DNA of 64,000 nt from Paenibacillus sp. MMS18-CY102 (GTDB lineage Bacteria; Bacillota; Bacilli; Paenibacillales; Paenibacillaceae): positions 1 through 64,000 of the forward strand of contig NZ_WSTC01000032.1 of NCBI RefSeq assembly GCF_009789195.1, given 5' to 3'. Shown piece by piece: positions 26,401 through 33,707 of the stretch. Each line of letters begins with the position of its first letter. The stretch's first letter is position 1. Position numbers and translations under genes: made by a program. The notes beneath the pieces were generated by a model that worked only from the letters and a program-made list of their open reading frames with translations, made no database searches and had not been told where the DNA came from.

Positions 26401-28804
26401 GCGGCGCCAGATCCACGGCTTGCAGCTCTCCCGTCCGATTGCATACGCGCGGCATTAGCCAGCAAAGCAGTTGCCAATCCCCCCGCACCCACCGGTGCAG
26501 CCTCTTCTGGTAGGCAAGAAACGTCGCGGGGTGCCCATCGATTAATTCGATATCGCATAATAAGCCCCCACGGAGAAATCCGCCTTCGAGCAAGTCATGG
26601 CTGAGCACCGTATTGTCGGGAATGCGCTCGCTGAGCACTGCTGCGAACGCCTCAATATCGATAATCCCTTTGCCCGTAAAAATCCCTTGCCCGAATACGT
26701 CCTGATACGGATCAGACATCGCGAAGGCATAGGGGTCGATGCCCGGTTCGCCTGACCACAATCGGGCAAGCCGGGAGTTCGAGACCGATTCGTAGCTAAT
26801 GCCGATTCTCGGCTGAAGCACGCCATAGCCTTCCACTACACGGGTTCTTGAAGCGTTCAGGCGCGGGCGATTGTAAGGCAAATGCATCGTCCCGACCATT
26901 CGTTGCGCCGCACCAATCGGCAATTCTGTATCTGCATCAAGCGTTATCAAGTACCGAACATCACGAAGCTCTTCGCTTGGGACCTTGCTTGCCAAGAAGC
27001 TCGTATTGGCATCCCCGCGCAGCAAACCGACAAATTCCACCAGCTTGCCCCGCTTGCGCTCCCAGCCCATCCAGACGTTTTCCGCTTCATTCCATTGCCG
27101 TTTGCGCTGGAACAGGTGGAACGTCCGTCCGCCATCTTCACGCGGATGCTGTTCATTCAGCCGGGCAATTCGCTCACGGGCTGCGCGAAGCAAAGCTTCG
27201 TCGCCAGGCGCACGTTCATTCGACGCATCGGTGTAGTCTCCCAATAACGCGAAGTACAGTTGATCATCCCGATTGGCCAAATAGTGCAGCTCCAGCCGAT
27301 CGGCAAGCTCCTCCACTTCCTCTGGCTTGGACCAAATAATCGGCATGGCAACAAGCGTCTTCGCCTCAGCTGGGATGCCCGATGATAGGTCATATCGAAG
27401 CAGAGGGCGCGTGCGCGCTGCGCTTCCAATCATGCCATGGCCAACCGTGATCGCCCATTCAGCCGCTGGCATCAGCAGCAGTACGATAACCGCTGCCCAC
27501 ATGCCAGCCGTTAAGCCTGCATCGATGCCAACCCACGCTGTGAAGCCAGCTGCGAATACGATGAAAGCTGCAGCTATCGACATTGCATAAGCCGAGCCCC
27601 GATTCCTGCGGACTGCAGCCCCGCGCAGCTTGCGCGGCTCACTGCAAGCATGGAGCGATTGATGCAGCTGCTCTACGCCGCTCGCATCAAGGAGATAAAA
27701 TGCCGCGAACGTATCACGCGGAGCTGCTCCGCTCCGGTCCACAGGATGCAAATCCCCTTTGAGGTCGATATGAAACGCCTCGCTGCCATGGCGCTCCGCT
27801 CTCGTGCCCGCCAATGCAATCGCTTGCGAAGCGATCAGGTTTTCAGGGACGCCAAAGCGTGAGGCAAGCTGCTCCACGCGATGGCGAATCGTATGCCGGC
27901 TCGTCTCGTCAAGTTTGCGATATGTGCCGGAATGCTCGGTTATTAACGTACGCTCAACAACGCTAATTTGCTCGAATGCCTGCTTCCATTGCCCGCGCGA
28001 CAACGTACGAATGCTGCCGATCAGGTGGCCGCACTCCACTTCATGCGCTGCCTGAAGCTGATGCTCATACGTTACGATGCGGTTCAAATGCTCCGTTCCG
28101 GTATCCAGCTTGCATACGAGCCATTCGCGCACTGTGTTTGCATCATCCGCCCATTCATTCAGGTGGCTGATCAAATGTACGAGAACCGCGCCCGATAACG
28201 GCAGGGAATCGCCTTGCCGTTCAAGCGCCTCCTTGATATCGGACGCGACGAGCTTCGTATCTGGCGGCCCAAGCGCCTTCAAGAGCCGCTCCACTCTTGT
28301 GCACGCTTCATGCCGCTCTCGAACTTCACGCATCAGATCGGCCAGCCTGCTAATCGCTGCAATTCGAAGAAGCACGGGCATGGACCATGCTTCCGCCAGC
28401 GTTAGTGCAGCAATCTCTTGATAAGCGTTCACGAACGAAGCCAGCGACTCGACCGTAAGCAGCCCATTCGTGGAACGGTAATAAACGTCACTCATCGCAA
28501 GCGTGCGCGGCCTTCCGTCGGTTTTGAGCCAGGTTAGTTTACGAAGCAAGCCGCGCTTAAGCTCCCGCCTAACGACTAACGCTTCCTTCTCAATAAAATC
28601 TGCATGATCGAGCAGCCATTGCTCTGCGGGCTGGGTGCATGCGCCCCCGTCCGCTTTCAACACGGCAGCAAATTGCCGAAGGCTGTCCATATCACGTTCC
28701 CAAGCACGCATGACGCCAGTTTCATTAGGCCGCGTTACGCCCGGATTATGAACAAGTGCCAGCTCATGCGCCTTCTGCTCCAGTTGCTCGGCATTAAGTA
28801 TCAT
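20492..28804 (-). CDS. Giant cyclic beta-1,2-glucan synthase-like protein (NdvB/ChvB type)
   Basis: 2770 residues, the length of ChvB/Cgs proteins. In order: a helical N-terminal part to about 420, likely the chain-length control region; two helices; a GT84-type glycosyltransferase with LVAMPIIWSKPEEVEELADR, the DAD motif at 623-625 (LITLDADTELP) and an (R/Q)xxRW-like RLHRW at 768-772; more helices (about 815-960); a glucoamylase-like region with FGISESGYYAFDYQMNYQYH; two GT36-associated beta domains; and a C-terminal GH94 phosphorylase domain with MGIGDWNDGMNSVG (D2421, D2424) and YTGASGWMYQAGLEW. Such enzymes elongate beta-1,2-glucan from UDP-glucose, trim it and close the ring. It stands alone, behind a long leader. 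The GH94 Asp pair is intact, so phosphorolytic trimming is expected. Whether the product is exported is not visible here. Confidence 0.9.
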   Translation of the reverse strand: MILNAEQLEQKAHELALVHNPGVTRPNETGVMRAWERDMDSLRQFAAVLKADGGACTQPAEQWLLDHADFIEKEALVVRRELKRGLLRKLTWLKTDGRPRTLAMSDVYYRSTNGLLTVESLASFVNAYQEIAALTLAEAWSMPVLLRIAAISRLADLMREVRERHEACTRVERLLKALGPPDTKLVASDIKEALERQGDSLPLSGAVLVHLISHLNEWADDANTVREWLVCKLDTGTEHLNRIVTYEHQLQAAHEVECGHLIGSIRTLSRGQWKQAFEQISVVERTLITEHSGTYRKLDETSRHTIRHRVEQLASRFGVPENLIASQAIALAGTRAERHGSEAFHIDLKGDLHPVDRSGAAPRDTFAAFYLLDASGVEQLHQSLHACSEPRKLRGAAVRRNRGSAYAMSIAAAFIVFAAGFTAWVGIDAGLTAGMWAAVIVLLLMPAAEWAITVGHGMIGSAARTRPLLRYDLSSGIPAEAKTLVAMPIIWSKPEEVEELADRLELHYLANRDDQLYFALLGDYTDASNERAPGDEALLRAARERIARLNEQHPREDGGRTFHLFQRKRQWNEAENVWMGWERKRGKLVEFVGLLRGDANTSFLASKVPSEELRDVRYLITLDADTELPIGAAQRMVGTMHLPYNRPRLNASRTRVVEGYGVLQPRIGISYESVSNSRLARLWSGEPGIDPYAFAMSDPYQDVFGQGIFTGKGIIDIEAFAAVLSERIPDNTVLSHDLLEGGFLRGGLLCDIELIDGHPATFLAYQKRLHRWVRGDWQLLCWLMPRVCNRTGELQAVDLAPLTRWQIIDNLRRSLLLPGLTALFIAAAFLPVRAWAVMAIIALLTLGMPIIRSLVQPARLMRKPRTLLSALGQSVVTIVTLPYQTVLMIDAIGRSLFRMYRSRQHLLEWTSSAEVERRSEKQRAIYGLGWGIAIALAYGAVSLLSAYAAVRWTGLAIAVVWLAAPAVVRWISSPPAKKDKPLSEDERTELTKLAADIWSYFDQYAVQSDNWLAPDNVQLDPPNGPARRTSPTNIGLQLACTLAARDFGFIETGDMLERMERTVDTIERMEKWKGHLYNWYETHTLRPLPPLYVSTVDSGNFVGYLITVKEGISDYIAGKMPNGGKKAETASRERGLRLIDRLAKLINGTEFAPLYDDASQLFTLGYHASADRKETILYDLLASEARQASFLAIAFGQAPAAHWFKLGRAMTKSGKDATLLSWSGTMFEYLMPALLMRTYRNTLWDRTYRGAVRRQIEYANQRGVPFGISESGYYAFDYQMNYQYHAFGVPGLGFQRGLEEDLVLAPYAAIMALPYAKHEALESLRRMGEMGARGEHGYYEAIDCTDKRMPEGQRSVIIRSFMVHHQGMSLLTLANMLLPRTMVDRFHADKRVQAAELLLQERMPEKPALIADSAKAYTSRTTAVEEQERVAPLREFTDSITPVPEVCVLSNGAFSSIVSNNGGGFTRLGGISISRWREDPVIDPPGIGMYIRDVSNGAVWSPAYEPSRVASAEMRTQFSLHQASFLRKDGPFETEMDICVSPEYPAEVRRIMVTNTSPEIRIVEVTTYTELALAPPNADDAHPAFSKLFVQTEYDADRECLLAVRRPRDSHEKPRWAVQSLSIGCDALGPIEYETDRACFIGRGHTLLHPQSLSSRLSGTIGAVLDPIFAIRRRVSIGPGEQVKLFAITGTAESRDEALSITQALCGEQQIERTFQLAWTHSRIDLRHQRLTAHEASLFHTLAGRILYPAPLRPERAQSIAANGKGQSGLWPMGISGDLPIVLLTLEDRSQLPFAIRLMSGHGYLCRRGLPYDLVILNESAGGYQQDVSDNLRVAIEQNVDKQAVRPGGVYPVAANQLSAEERILLFAVARVVLRADGPSLKAQLKALAGQPSIDAEGEAMLSFHEGRQGYQYAPPTAESPEAELELFNGWGGFTADGKEYRINLRGDKFLTAPWSNVMANQKFGFLVTELGTGYTWWRNSREFKLTPWSNDPVLDHPGEACYIRDEQTGAFGSPSPAPASADAPCIVSHGRGYTRFNKTELGLTQQMTVYVPKSDPVKIVELTLNNATGQQRELSVSYVCDWVLGVKRSISASHIVTEWDADAGAMLVRNAYQETFHDDWAFLSIHDEAGAGAVPGVEAESGQPPRLSYTSDRAEWLGRGGTPASPEAMKRAQLSNYIGVSHDACGAVQLKLTIEAGASKTVYVLLGAEHSREGALAIARKYSKAETCRAAYEEVVQFWEETTLQAKVTTPNKEMNYLLNGWLLYQALCCRMWARTAFYQAGGAFGYRDQLQDSLSMLHARPDITRAQIVLHAAHQYEEGDVQHWWHEETERGIRTKYSDDLLWLPYTAARYITQTDDESVLDEMAPYLTSAMLTDEEHERYEATVLSEQRSTVYEHCVRAIERASRFGENGLPLMGIGDWNDGMNSVGDLGKGESVWLGWFLCEVLRQFAEVCDRRGDAERAAEYRARREAIAAAIDKSAWDGEWYRRARTDEGNWLGTTHNEECRIDAIAQSWSVISGAAPREKAQQAMASFDRELVDRDIMVARLLTPPFDRTDPSPGYIQGYPPGLRENGAQYTHGVIWSIVAWCGLGNGDKAMDLFHLLNPVTHARSESDVRKYAGEPYVMAADVYTRDPVKGRAGWTWYTGASGWMYQAGLEWIIGLQRRSNRLYLRPAVPRDWPSFEVEYRYGKTTYHVKVKLVDAVAEQEQAMPLDIDAAGDLQPHQDSILVKRDEFGSYIELVDKGGIQPVEMTLPRSMPNAAVQAEARA

Positions 28805-29361
28805 GGGTCCCCTTAATTCCTCTCGTGTGTATAATTGGCCAGTATCGGCTTCGGGATAAATACGAATAGAGGCAACCGCAGCATTCCGTGCTGTACAGTT
28901 GCCTTAAGTAAATATTCCCAAACCTGCTGCTTTTTATGACCTCCTGCATGCAAAAATTATGCTTATACAGCGGCCATAGGCCGCTTATGGCCAGACGGGT
29001 TGAGTGTCAACCATTCGAACCCTCGCTTTCAGGCACATTGGCCATCCAACAAGTTAGCCATTGCAGTTTGTAAAATGAACTGGCAGGTTGGCAACGTTAT
29101 AGCATGCCTCATTGCAATTCGTGCAAAGGCGTAGCGGCGACTACCTCGATTTAGACGCTATCAACACCTATTCAGCGCTTGCCATTGCACGATCTGCAAT
29201 GGCAGCTCCATTTCGAACATTTTGGAGCACTATTCGTTGTAACAAATGCAATGGCAATCGTGCTGAATGTTCTCACCCCCGCCATTAGTCACCTTAGACG
29301 CTGCAAGTGAGGGTTGGCGAGATGTGCCCATCACCCGACGCCGGCACAAGGAACGCAAAAT
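28805..29361. other. Long gene-free leader upstream of the glucan synthase gene
   Basis: No gene is evident on either strand. The 9-mer GCCATTGCA or its complement occurs four times (29057, 29181, 29195 and 29247), the middle two forming the perfect palindrome TGCCATTGCA-CGATC-TGCAATGGCA (29180-29204). AGCGTCTAA (minus strand) occurs twice, near 29152 and 29293. Two more hairpins are GCGGCC-ATA-GGCCGC near 28970 and a double stem GGCAAC...GTTGCC at 28872-28904. AAGGGGA precedes the synthase ATG. The repeats suggest regulator sites or a structured 5' leader; I cannot match them to a known riboswitch. Confidence 0.55.
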
Positions 29362-29386
29362 AAAAAGCTCGGGAGACCCGAGCTTT
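29362..29386 (-). terminator. Terminator of the ferric-reductase-like operon
   Basis: AAAGCTCGGG-AGA-CCCGAGCTTT is a perfect 10-pair hairpin at 29364-29386, followed on the minus strand by TTATTTTG. It ends the operon 31375-29393. Confidence 0.9.
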
Positions 29387-29392
29387 AAGATA

Positions 29393-29989
29393 TTAGCGTT
29401 GCATATTGGGCCTGTTCCCCCACACGCCAGCCGCCTTGCCACGAGCAGTTTGCCCACGAATAACTAGGCGAATGGCAAACAATGCGACAATCGCAACAAT
29501 CGTAGCGCCGTACATGAGCTTTGCTGCTGCTTGCCCGCTATCCGTTCCCATGTAATACCCATGAATGGCTGCTGCCGCGAAGATCGGATAGGCAGACAGA
29601 TGAATGCCGAACCATAACGCACGGCTGAGCTTGGAACGAAAATCAGACGAGAGCAACAATAGCGCCACGCCGTATAAAGCGAGCGTGCCAAGCCCGTTCC
29701 ACACCGGATGCTTCACAGCAGCGAATGGCACGAGCACTTCTTTCCAGCTATATGGGGCGTAGGTGCTAATGAGCAGCATTGTCACATGCGCGAATGCAAC
29801 AAGCGCTCCACCGTTCGTCATGTACGTGTGCCAGCGGAACAATGTGACTCTTGCTTTCGGCCGCTTTTTGAACATCGGATAGCTATAGAGGACACCCGTG
29901 CTTATGCCGGCAAAAAGAAGTAAATAAGCAATTATGCCGAACCAACGGGAAAGCCCCCAGGTTGGCCAATGTACGATCCATTCCATCAT
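29393..29989 (-). CDS. Ferric-reductase-like transmembrane protein
   Basis: 198 residues with five or six helices. Histidines sit in helices as in haem-binding ferric-reductase/YedZ-type domains: LFRWHTYMTNGGALVAFAHV, then WFGIHLSAYPIFAAAAIHGY. Such domains pass electrons across the membrane through b-type haem. The gene follows the ApbE gene by 6 bases and the ApbE stop region supplies a G-rich ribosome binding site. With a flavin transferase next to it, a membrane redox role is likely. Donor and acceptor are unknown. Confidence 0.75.
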   Translation of the reverse strand: MMEWIVHWPTWGLSRWFGIIAYLLLFAGISTGVLYSYPMFKKRPKARVTLFRWHTYMTNGGALVAFAHVTMLLISTYAPYSWKEVLVPFAAVKHPVWNGLGTLALYGVALLLLSSDFRSKLSRALWFGIHLSAYPIFAAAAIHGYYMGTDSGQAAAKLMYGATIVAIVALFAIRLVIRGQTARGKAAGVWGNRPNMQR

Positions 29990-29995
29990 CTTCTG

Positions 29996-31003
29996 CTAAC
30001 CCCCCACCTTAGTTGCCATCGCTTTGTTCCATCCCGTGCCATGCCAAGTTAGCAGCCCAGCCTTGTCCACAAGAAGCGCTTCGTAAGCCGGCGCCCGCTC
30101 CTGCAACATGGCCAGCCCTAATTGCTTCCCAACAATGCAGATCGTTTTGGCCCAAATCTCGCAGTCTATCAAATTTTCACCACTAACCGTACATTGCACG
30201 ACATCACTAGCCGAGGGGCGCCCAGTTAACGGATGAATCAAATGATGCTTCGCCCCCTGCTGGGTCAACCATCGCCTCCGGTGCATGCCCGAGGTAGCCA
30301 TCGATCCATTGTTTACTCGTTGCAAAATCGCCCCGTCACTTGCCATTAGCGGCATATCAACGTTTAGCTGCCAGCGCGGCCCCTCTGCATGATGCTCGTG
30401 ATGCCAAGCTTCAAGGTCGCCTCCGGCGTTAACGAGCCCTGTCGATATGTCGTAATGGGTGCGGAGCCAGCGAGCGAGCTGCTGGGTGGCCCAACTTTTC
30501 GCGATGCCGCCAAAATCCAGTTGCACGCCCGCCTCCAAAGTGACGGCGCGCATGCCCATATCCAATTGGAGCGGTGATGGGACCAAATTAATAGGTTCGG
30601 GATTAGAATCACGAGCCTGGCTGCCGTTCCGGTCGCCTATTCCGTCAACCGTAAATTCCTTAAGCTGCTCAAGCTGTTCAAACGACCGGTCATAGCCTGC
30701 TTCCACTAGCTGTCTCCCGACATAAGGAGAAAAAATGCCCGAAGTTTGCCTGCGGTATTGTTCTGATAATTGCAGGAGATCAAGCATCAAGGTGGAAACC
30801 AGCACTGGTGCGCCATTTGCTTGATTAATGCGGCATAGCTCGCTATCGCGCCGGAATCGGCTGAATAGCCGCTCCACCTCTTCAAACCAGTCTTCCGCAA
30901 GTGCAATCGACTTCTCCATCGCATCGACGGTACATACAAGCGATAGTTCGATGGCTGTGTTCATTGCGCGGAATGTATAGGTTTTTAAGCTTTTGGCATT
31001 CAC
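29996..31003 (-). CDS. apbE: FAD:protein FMN transferase (ApbE family)
   Basis: 335 residues from GTG 31003, with GGGGAGG 7 bases upstream. Family features in order: FRAMNTAIEL at the start; VERLFSRFRRDSELCRINQA (FAD contact region); LDFGGIAKSWATQQLARWL, the GxxKG-like segment; and NAGGDLEAW. The last third contains DGAILQRVNNGSMATSGMHRRRW and HLIHPLTGRPS with the HPxTG metal-site region. No lipoprotein signal peptide is seen, so it probably acts in the cytosol. The enzyme moves FMN from FAD to a Thr or Ser of a redox protein. No target with the usual S/T-GAT motif is found in its operon, so the partner is elsewhere. Confidence 0.9.
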   Translation of the reverse strand: MNAKSLKTYTFRAMNTAIELSLVCTVDAMEKSIALAEDWFEEVERLFSRFRRDSELCRINQANGAPVLVSTLMLDLLQLSEQYRRQTSGIFSPYVGRQLVEAGYDRSFEQLEQLKEFTVDGIGDRNGSQARDSNPEPINLVPSPLQLDMGMRAVTLEAGVQLDFGGIAKSWATQQLARWLRTHYDISTGLVNAGGDLEAWHHEHHAEGPRWQLNVDMPLMASDGAILQRVNNGSMATSGMHRRRWLTQQGAKHHLIHPLTGRPSASDVVQCTVSGENLIDCEIWAKTICIVGKQLGLAMLQERAPAYEALLVDKAGLLTWHGTGWNKAMATKVGG

Positions 31004-31018
31004 TTGATTTCCTCCCCT

Positions 31019-31375
31019 CTAAGAGACCCGGGAGTTTGACCCGAATGACGGGTTTTCCCGATCCGGGAAGTTGCCGTTTTGATTATCCTGGTTATCCGCA
31101 GAACTAGAGCTCCTCCCTGCGCCGCGGCGGCCGAAACTCGGCCTGCCCTCCATGCGATTCCCGTTTTCCCGCTGCTCCATCCAGGCATCAGCACCTTGTT
31201 GCCGGCTTGTCGGCAGGTTATTGCTAACGGCTGCCTTTGAGCCCGATTCCGCACCTTGCGCCTCCGCAAACTCAGGGCTTGATTTGACCGCATGAACCCC
31301 AAGCAATAACACGATAAAGCCAGTTGCACCGATCGGCCACTTCCAGCTTTTCCATCTCTTCAGCCGCTTCCCCAT
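31019..31375 (-). CDS. Small membrane-anchored protein with a disordered outer tail
   Basis: About 118 residues from ATG 31375; TGGAGGA lies 7 bases upstream, so the ATG five codons earlier is not favoured. A basic start (MGKRLKRWKSWKW) and one hydrophobic helix (PIGATGFIVLLLGVHAV) anchor it. The rest is low-complexity, rich in S, N, G, R and Q (EQRENGNRMEGRPSFGRRG, SSADNQDNQNGNF), with no cysteines and no known domain. It is the first gene of the operon with apbE (15-base gap) and the ferric-reductase-like gene, so it may be part of the same redox unit. Function unknown. Confidence 0.65.
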   Translation of the reverse strand: MGKRLKRWKSWKWPIGATGFIVLLLGVHAVKSSPEFAEAQGAESGSKAAVSNNLPTSRQQGADAWMEQRENGNRMEGRPSFGRRGAGRSSSSADNQDNQNGNFPDRENPSFGSNSRVS

Positions 31376-31637
31376 ATTCCAATCCTCCATTCAACACGAG
31401 CGTTCTATTTTAGTAGATTCAGCAGTAATGGTTATTCTTTCGTATGCCTCTATTCAACCACACGAACATGAATGGAAGATGGGAAACAACTGAATGTTTG
31501 CTGAAAATGCCGTACACAAACGAAATATCCCGACAGTTTTTGTAAGCATTGAGCATTGTCAGAACAGCCACACCCGTTATAATAAAGCTATACCCATTAA
31601 AATGAACGGGATTGACCCATGAAAGGACACCACGCTT

Positions 31638-32615
31638 ATGTCCGTTACGATTAAAGATATTTCCAAACAAGTCGGCGTCAGCTATTCCACCGTCGCCAAG
31701 GCGCTTAACAACAGCCCGCTCGTTAAGGAAGAAACCAAACGCAAAATCGTTGAAGCCGCCGAATCGCTCGGCTATCGGCCGAACTTAGCCGCTCGCAGTC
31801 TCGTCACGAAGCGGACGGGCTTAGTCGGCATCGTCTGGCCATCGGTCGAACGCGCGGCGTTGTCCTCGCTAGTGACATCCATCCAGCGCCGGCTAGCGAC
31901 CAAGGGGCTTACCGCCCTGTTATCCATCCATGAGCCGCAAGAAGCGATCGCGACGTTCGAAAGGCTGCGCGTGGATGCTATCTTGCTGTTCGAAGAAAGT
32001 ACGTTTCGCATGACTGCAGTTGACCAATTGCCCACCGTTCCGGTTCTAACGATTGGCACCCCGTTTCGCGAACACGTGCCCGCTGTGGACATGAATCGGC
32101 GGGAAGCGATCAAGCTCGCCGTGGCCAAGCTTGTCGATAGCGGGCACTCCCGCATCGCATACATCGGCCCCTATATCGATGAATCCATGCAGCAGCGGGA
32201 AAAATGGATCGGCTACCAAGAAGGGCTGCAGGCCGCTGGCATTCCCATTGAGGACGAGCTGCTGCTCGACTCGGAAGGTTTGCAATGGCAGAATGGCTAT
32301 CACGCCGCCAAACGGCTGTTAGCAATGCAGGATCGCCCTACCGCTGTCATTAGCGGAAGCTACGATCTGGCAAGCGGCATCCTTCGCGCCTTCCAAGGAG
32401 AGGGCATTGCCATTCCGCGGGACGTTGCAATTGTGAGCTACGACCACATTCCCCACATGGAGCAGCTCGACATTCCACTATCTGCCGTCGGTGTCCCAGA
32501 AGCAGCATTGGCAGACGCTGTAGCCGAAACATTGCTGCAAGCGATTGAAGATGCAGGCAGTTTGCCTACACGCACCCTGCTCGTCCCAGAGTATATCCAC
32601 CGCGAATCCGATTAG
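31638..32615 (+). CDS. LacI-family transcriptional regulator
   Basis: 325 residues. The N-terminal helix-turn-helix is classic: VTIKDISKQVGVSYSTVAKALNN, followed by the hinge AAESLGYRPNLAARSLVTKRT. Residues 60-325 form the periplasmic-binding-like sensor domain (HSRIAYIGPY, AVISGSYDLASGILRAFQ, IAIVSYDHI). AAAGGA precedes the ATG. No sugar operon is adjacent; the urease genes are convergent and ended by a shared terminator, so its target is elsewhere or only itself. The ligand is unknown. Confidence 0.92.
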   Translation: MSVTIKDISKQVGVSYSTVAKALNNSPLVKEETKRKIVEAAESLGYRPNLAARSLVTKRTGLVGIVWPSVERAALSSLVTSIQRRLATKGLTALLSIHEPQEAIATFERLRVDAILLFEESTFRMTAVDQLPTVPVLTIGTPFREHVPAVDMNRREAIKLAVAKLVDSGHSRIAYIGPYIDESMQQREKWIGYQEGLQAAGIPIEDELLLDSEGLQWQNGYHAAKRLLAMQDRPTAVISGSYDLASGILRAFQGEGIAIPRDVAIVSYDHIPHMEQLDIPLSAVGVPEAALADAVAETLLQAIEDAGSLPTRTLLVPEYIHRESD

Positions 32616-32616
32616 G

Positions 32617-32718
32617 AATACGGCAGGTTTACCTGCCCTATTTCGCCCTCTACCAGCCCAGCCGGCTAATACGGCAGGTTTCTCTACCCTATTCCGCCTT
32701 CTGCTTCAGCATCTGCCC
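32617..32718. repeat. 51-base imperfect tandem duplication
   Basis: AATACGGCAGGTTT occurs at 32617-32630 and 32668-32681. CCCTATT-T/C-CGCC follows at the same offset (32636 and 32687). The period is 51 bases and the copies have diverged elsewhere. It lies just behind the LacI stop codon. Confidence 0.6.
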
Positions 32719-32757
32719 GTTCTCCACCTTCCAGTCCCAACGCGAGCTAACCAAAGA

Positions 32758-32806
32758 AGCGTTGTAGCAGCATGCAAACCTACTGCATGCTGCTACAACG
32801 CTTTTT
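32758..32806 (+). terminator. Strong terminator between lacI-type gene and ureD
   Basis: An 18-pair perfect stem (32758-32775 with 32785-32802; arm begins AGCGTTGTAGCAGCATGC) is followed by TTTTTC on the plus strand. On the minus strand it lies 40 bases past the ureD stop and may also end the urease operon. Confidence 0.9.
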
Positions 32807-32843
32807 CAATTTACTTCACGCCCGGCGCTCACTTCGCATCCCA

Positions 32844-33707
32844 TCATACCCGCAGCAGCTGCTGCGGCGGTTCGCCCAGCACAGACAGCCGAACAGCTGC
32901 CCAAGCGGAGCGAAGCGCTTCTTGCAGCGGCCACGATGCGGTGCCAGCAGCCATGACCGCTAAGCCATGTTTATGCGTAAGCGAAGCACCGATCGCAATG
33001 CCATAAACATCCCGATTAGGCAGCGCTGCAAGCGCTTCTCGCACCGCCTCCAACTGCGCCGCTCCGATTCGGTCGCCGAAAGCGAGAAAGCTGCCGATAT
33101 GGCTTGCCTTCTCCCAGCTCCCAGGTACTGTGATCAGCTGGGAAGCAGGCTCGATCAGCTGGCGCTGGGCAAAAATCAACTCTTCCCCATAGTGCACCCG
33201 AGTGCGGCTATCAAATCGCGCATACTGAAACACCTCGCCGCGAAGCGTCCGGCCCGGGCACCACACATCCACTTGCATCCAGATGGCGCCTTGCGACAGC
33301 GTTACATTCGTCTCGCTTCGGAACGCCGCGCCTTTATAGAGCATGACAGGCTCTGGCATATGCTCCATAACGGCCCCTTCGCCAAGCGTGAACGATTGCC
33401 TCAGCAAAGCGCCGTTCTGCTCGCCCGCAGGGTGCACTTTCGTAAACGATTGGTTCGTCACATAAACACGGCTTCGATCCCCACATTGCCAGTTAAGTTC
33501 ATAGTGATCGCCATCGAGCAATCCGGGCGACACGTCCATCACAATCGCGCCAACGCCCTTTCCCAGCGGGAAGGTTTTGGCTATTTTGATTGGAGCGTTA
33601 TGGTATTTCTCCGTCATAACCGTCCGGTCTCGCGGGCATTCAAAGGAAGCGCGAAGCGCCGTCACCCGGCCGTGCCCGAGTGTCCTCGTACTAGTGGGAA
33701 TGCCCAT
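32844..33707 (-). CDS. ureD: Urease accessory protein UreD (UreH)
   Basis: About 287 residues if it starts at ATG 33707, overlapping the ureG end by 17 bases; GTG 33665 would give 273 and is equally possible, since no strong ribosome binding site decides it. Family features: [14 protein letters not shown] near the start, [30 protein letters not shown] and the later [20 protein letters not shown]. UreD forms the scaffold that, with UreF and UreG, delivers nickel through an inner tunnel to apo-urease. Its position as the last gene of ureABCFGD is common in Gram-positive operons. Confidence 0.93.
   Translation of the reverse strand: MGIPTSTRTLGHGRVTALRASFECPRDRTVMTEKYHNAPIKIAKTFPLGKGVGAIVMDVSPGLLDGDHYELNWQCGDRSRVYVTNQSFTKVHPAGEQNGALLRQSFTLGEGAVMEHMPEPVMLYKGAAFRSETNVTLSQGAIWMQVDVWCPGRTLRGEVFQYARFDSRTRVHYGEELIFAQRQLIEPASQLITVPGSWEKASHIGSFLAFGDRIGAAQLEAVREALAALPNRDVYGIAIGASLTHKHGLAVMAAGTASWPLQEALRSAWAAVRLSVLGEPPQQLLRV

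Noticed and set aside
28872-28904. Double hairpin in the glucan synthase leader, considered as a terminator or attenuator
   Set aside because: No T-run follows on either strand, so it is only noted as structure.
29001-29020. GGTTCGAATGG on the minus strand, like a tRNA T-loop
   Set aside because: No matching acceptor stem, D-arm or anticodon arm can be drawn around it.
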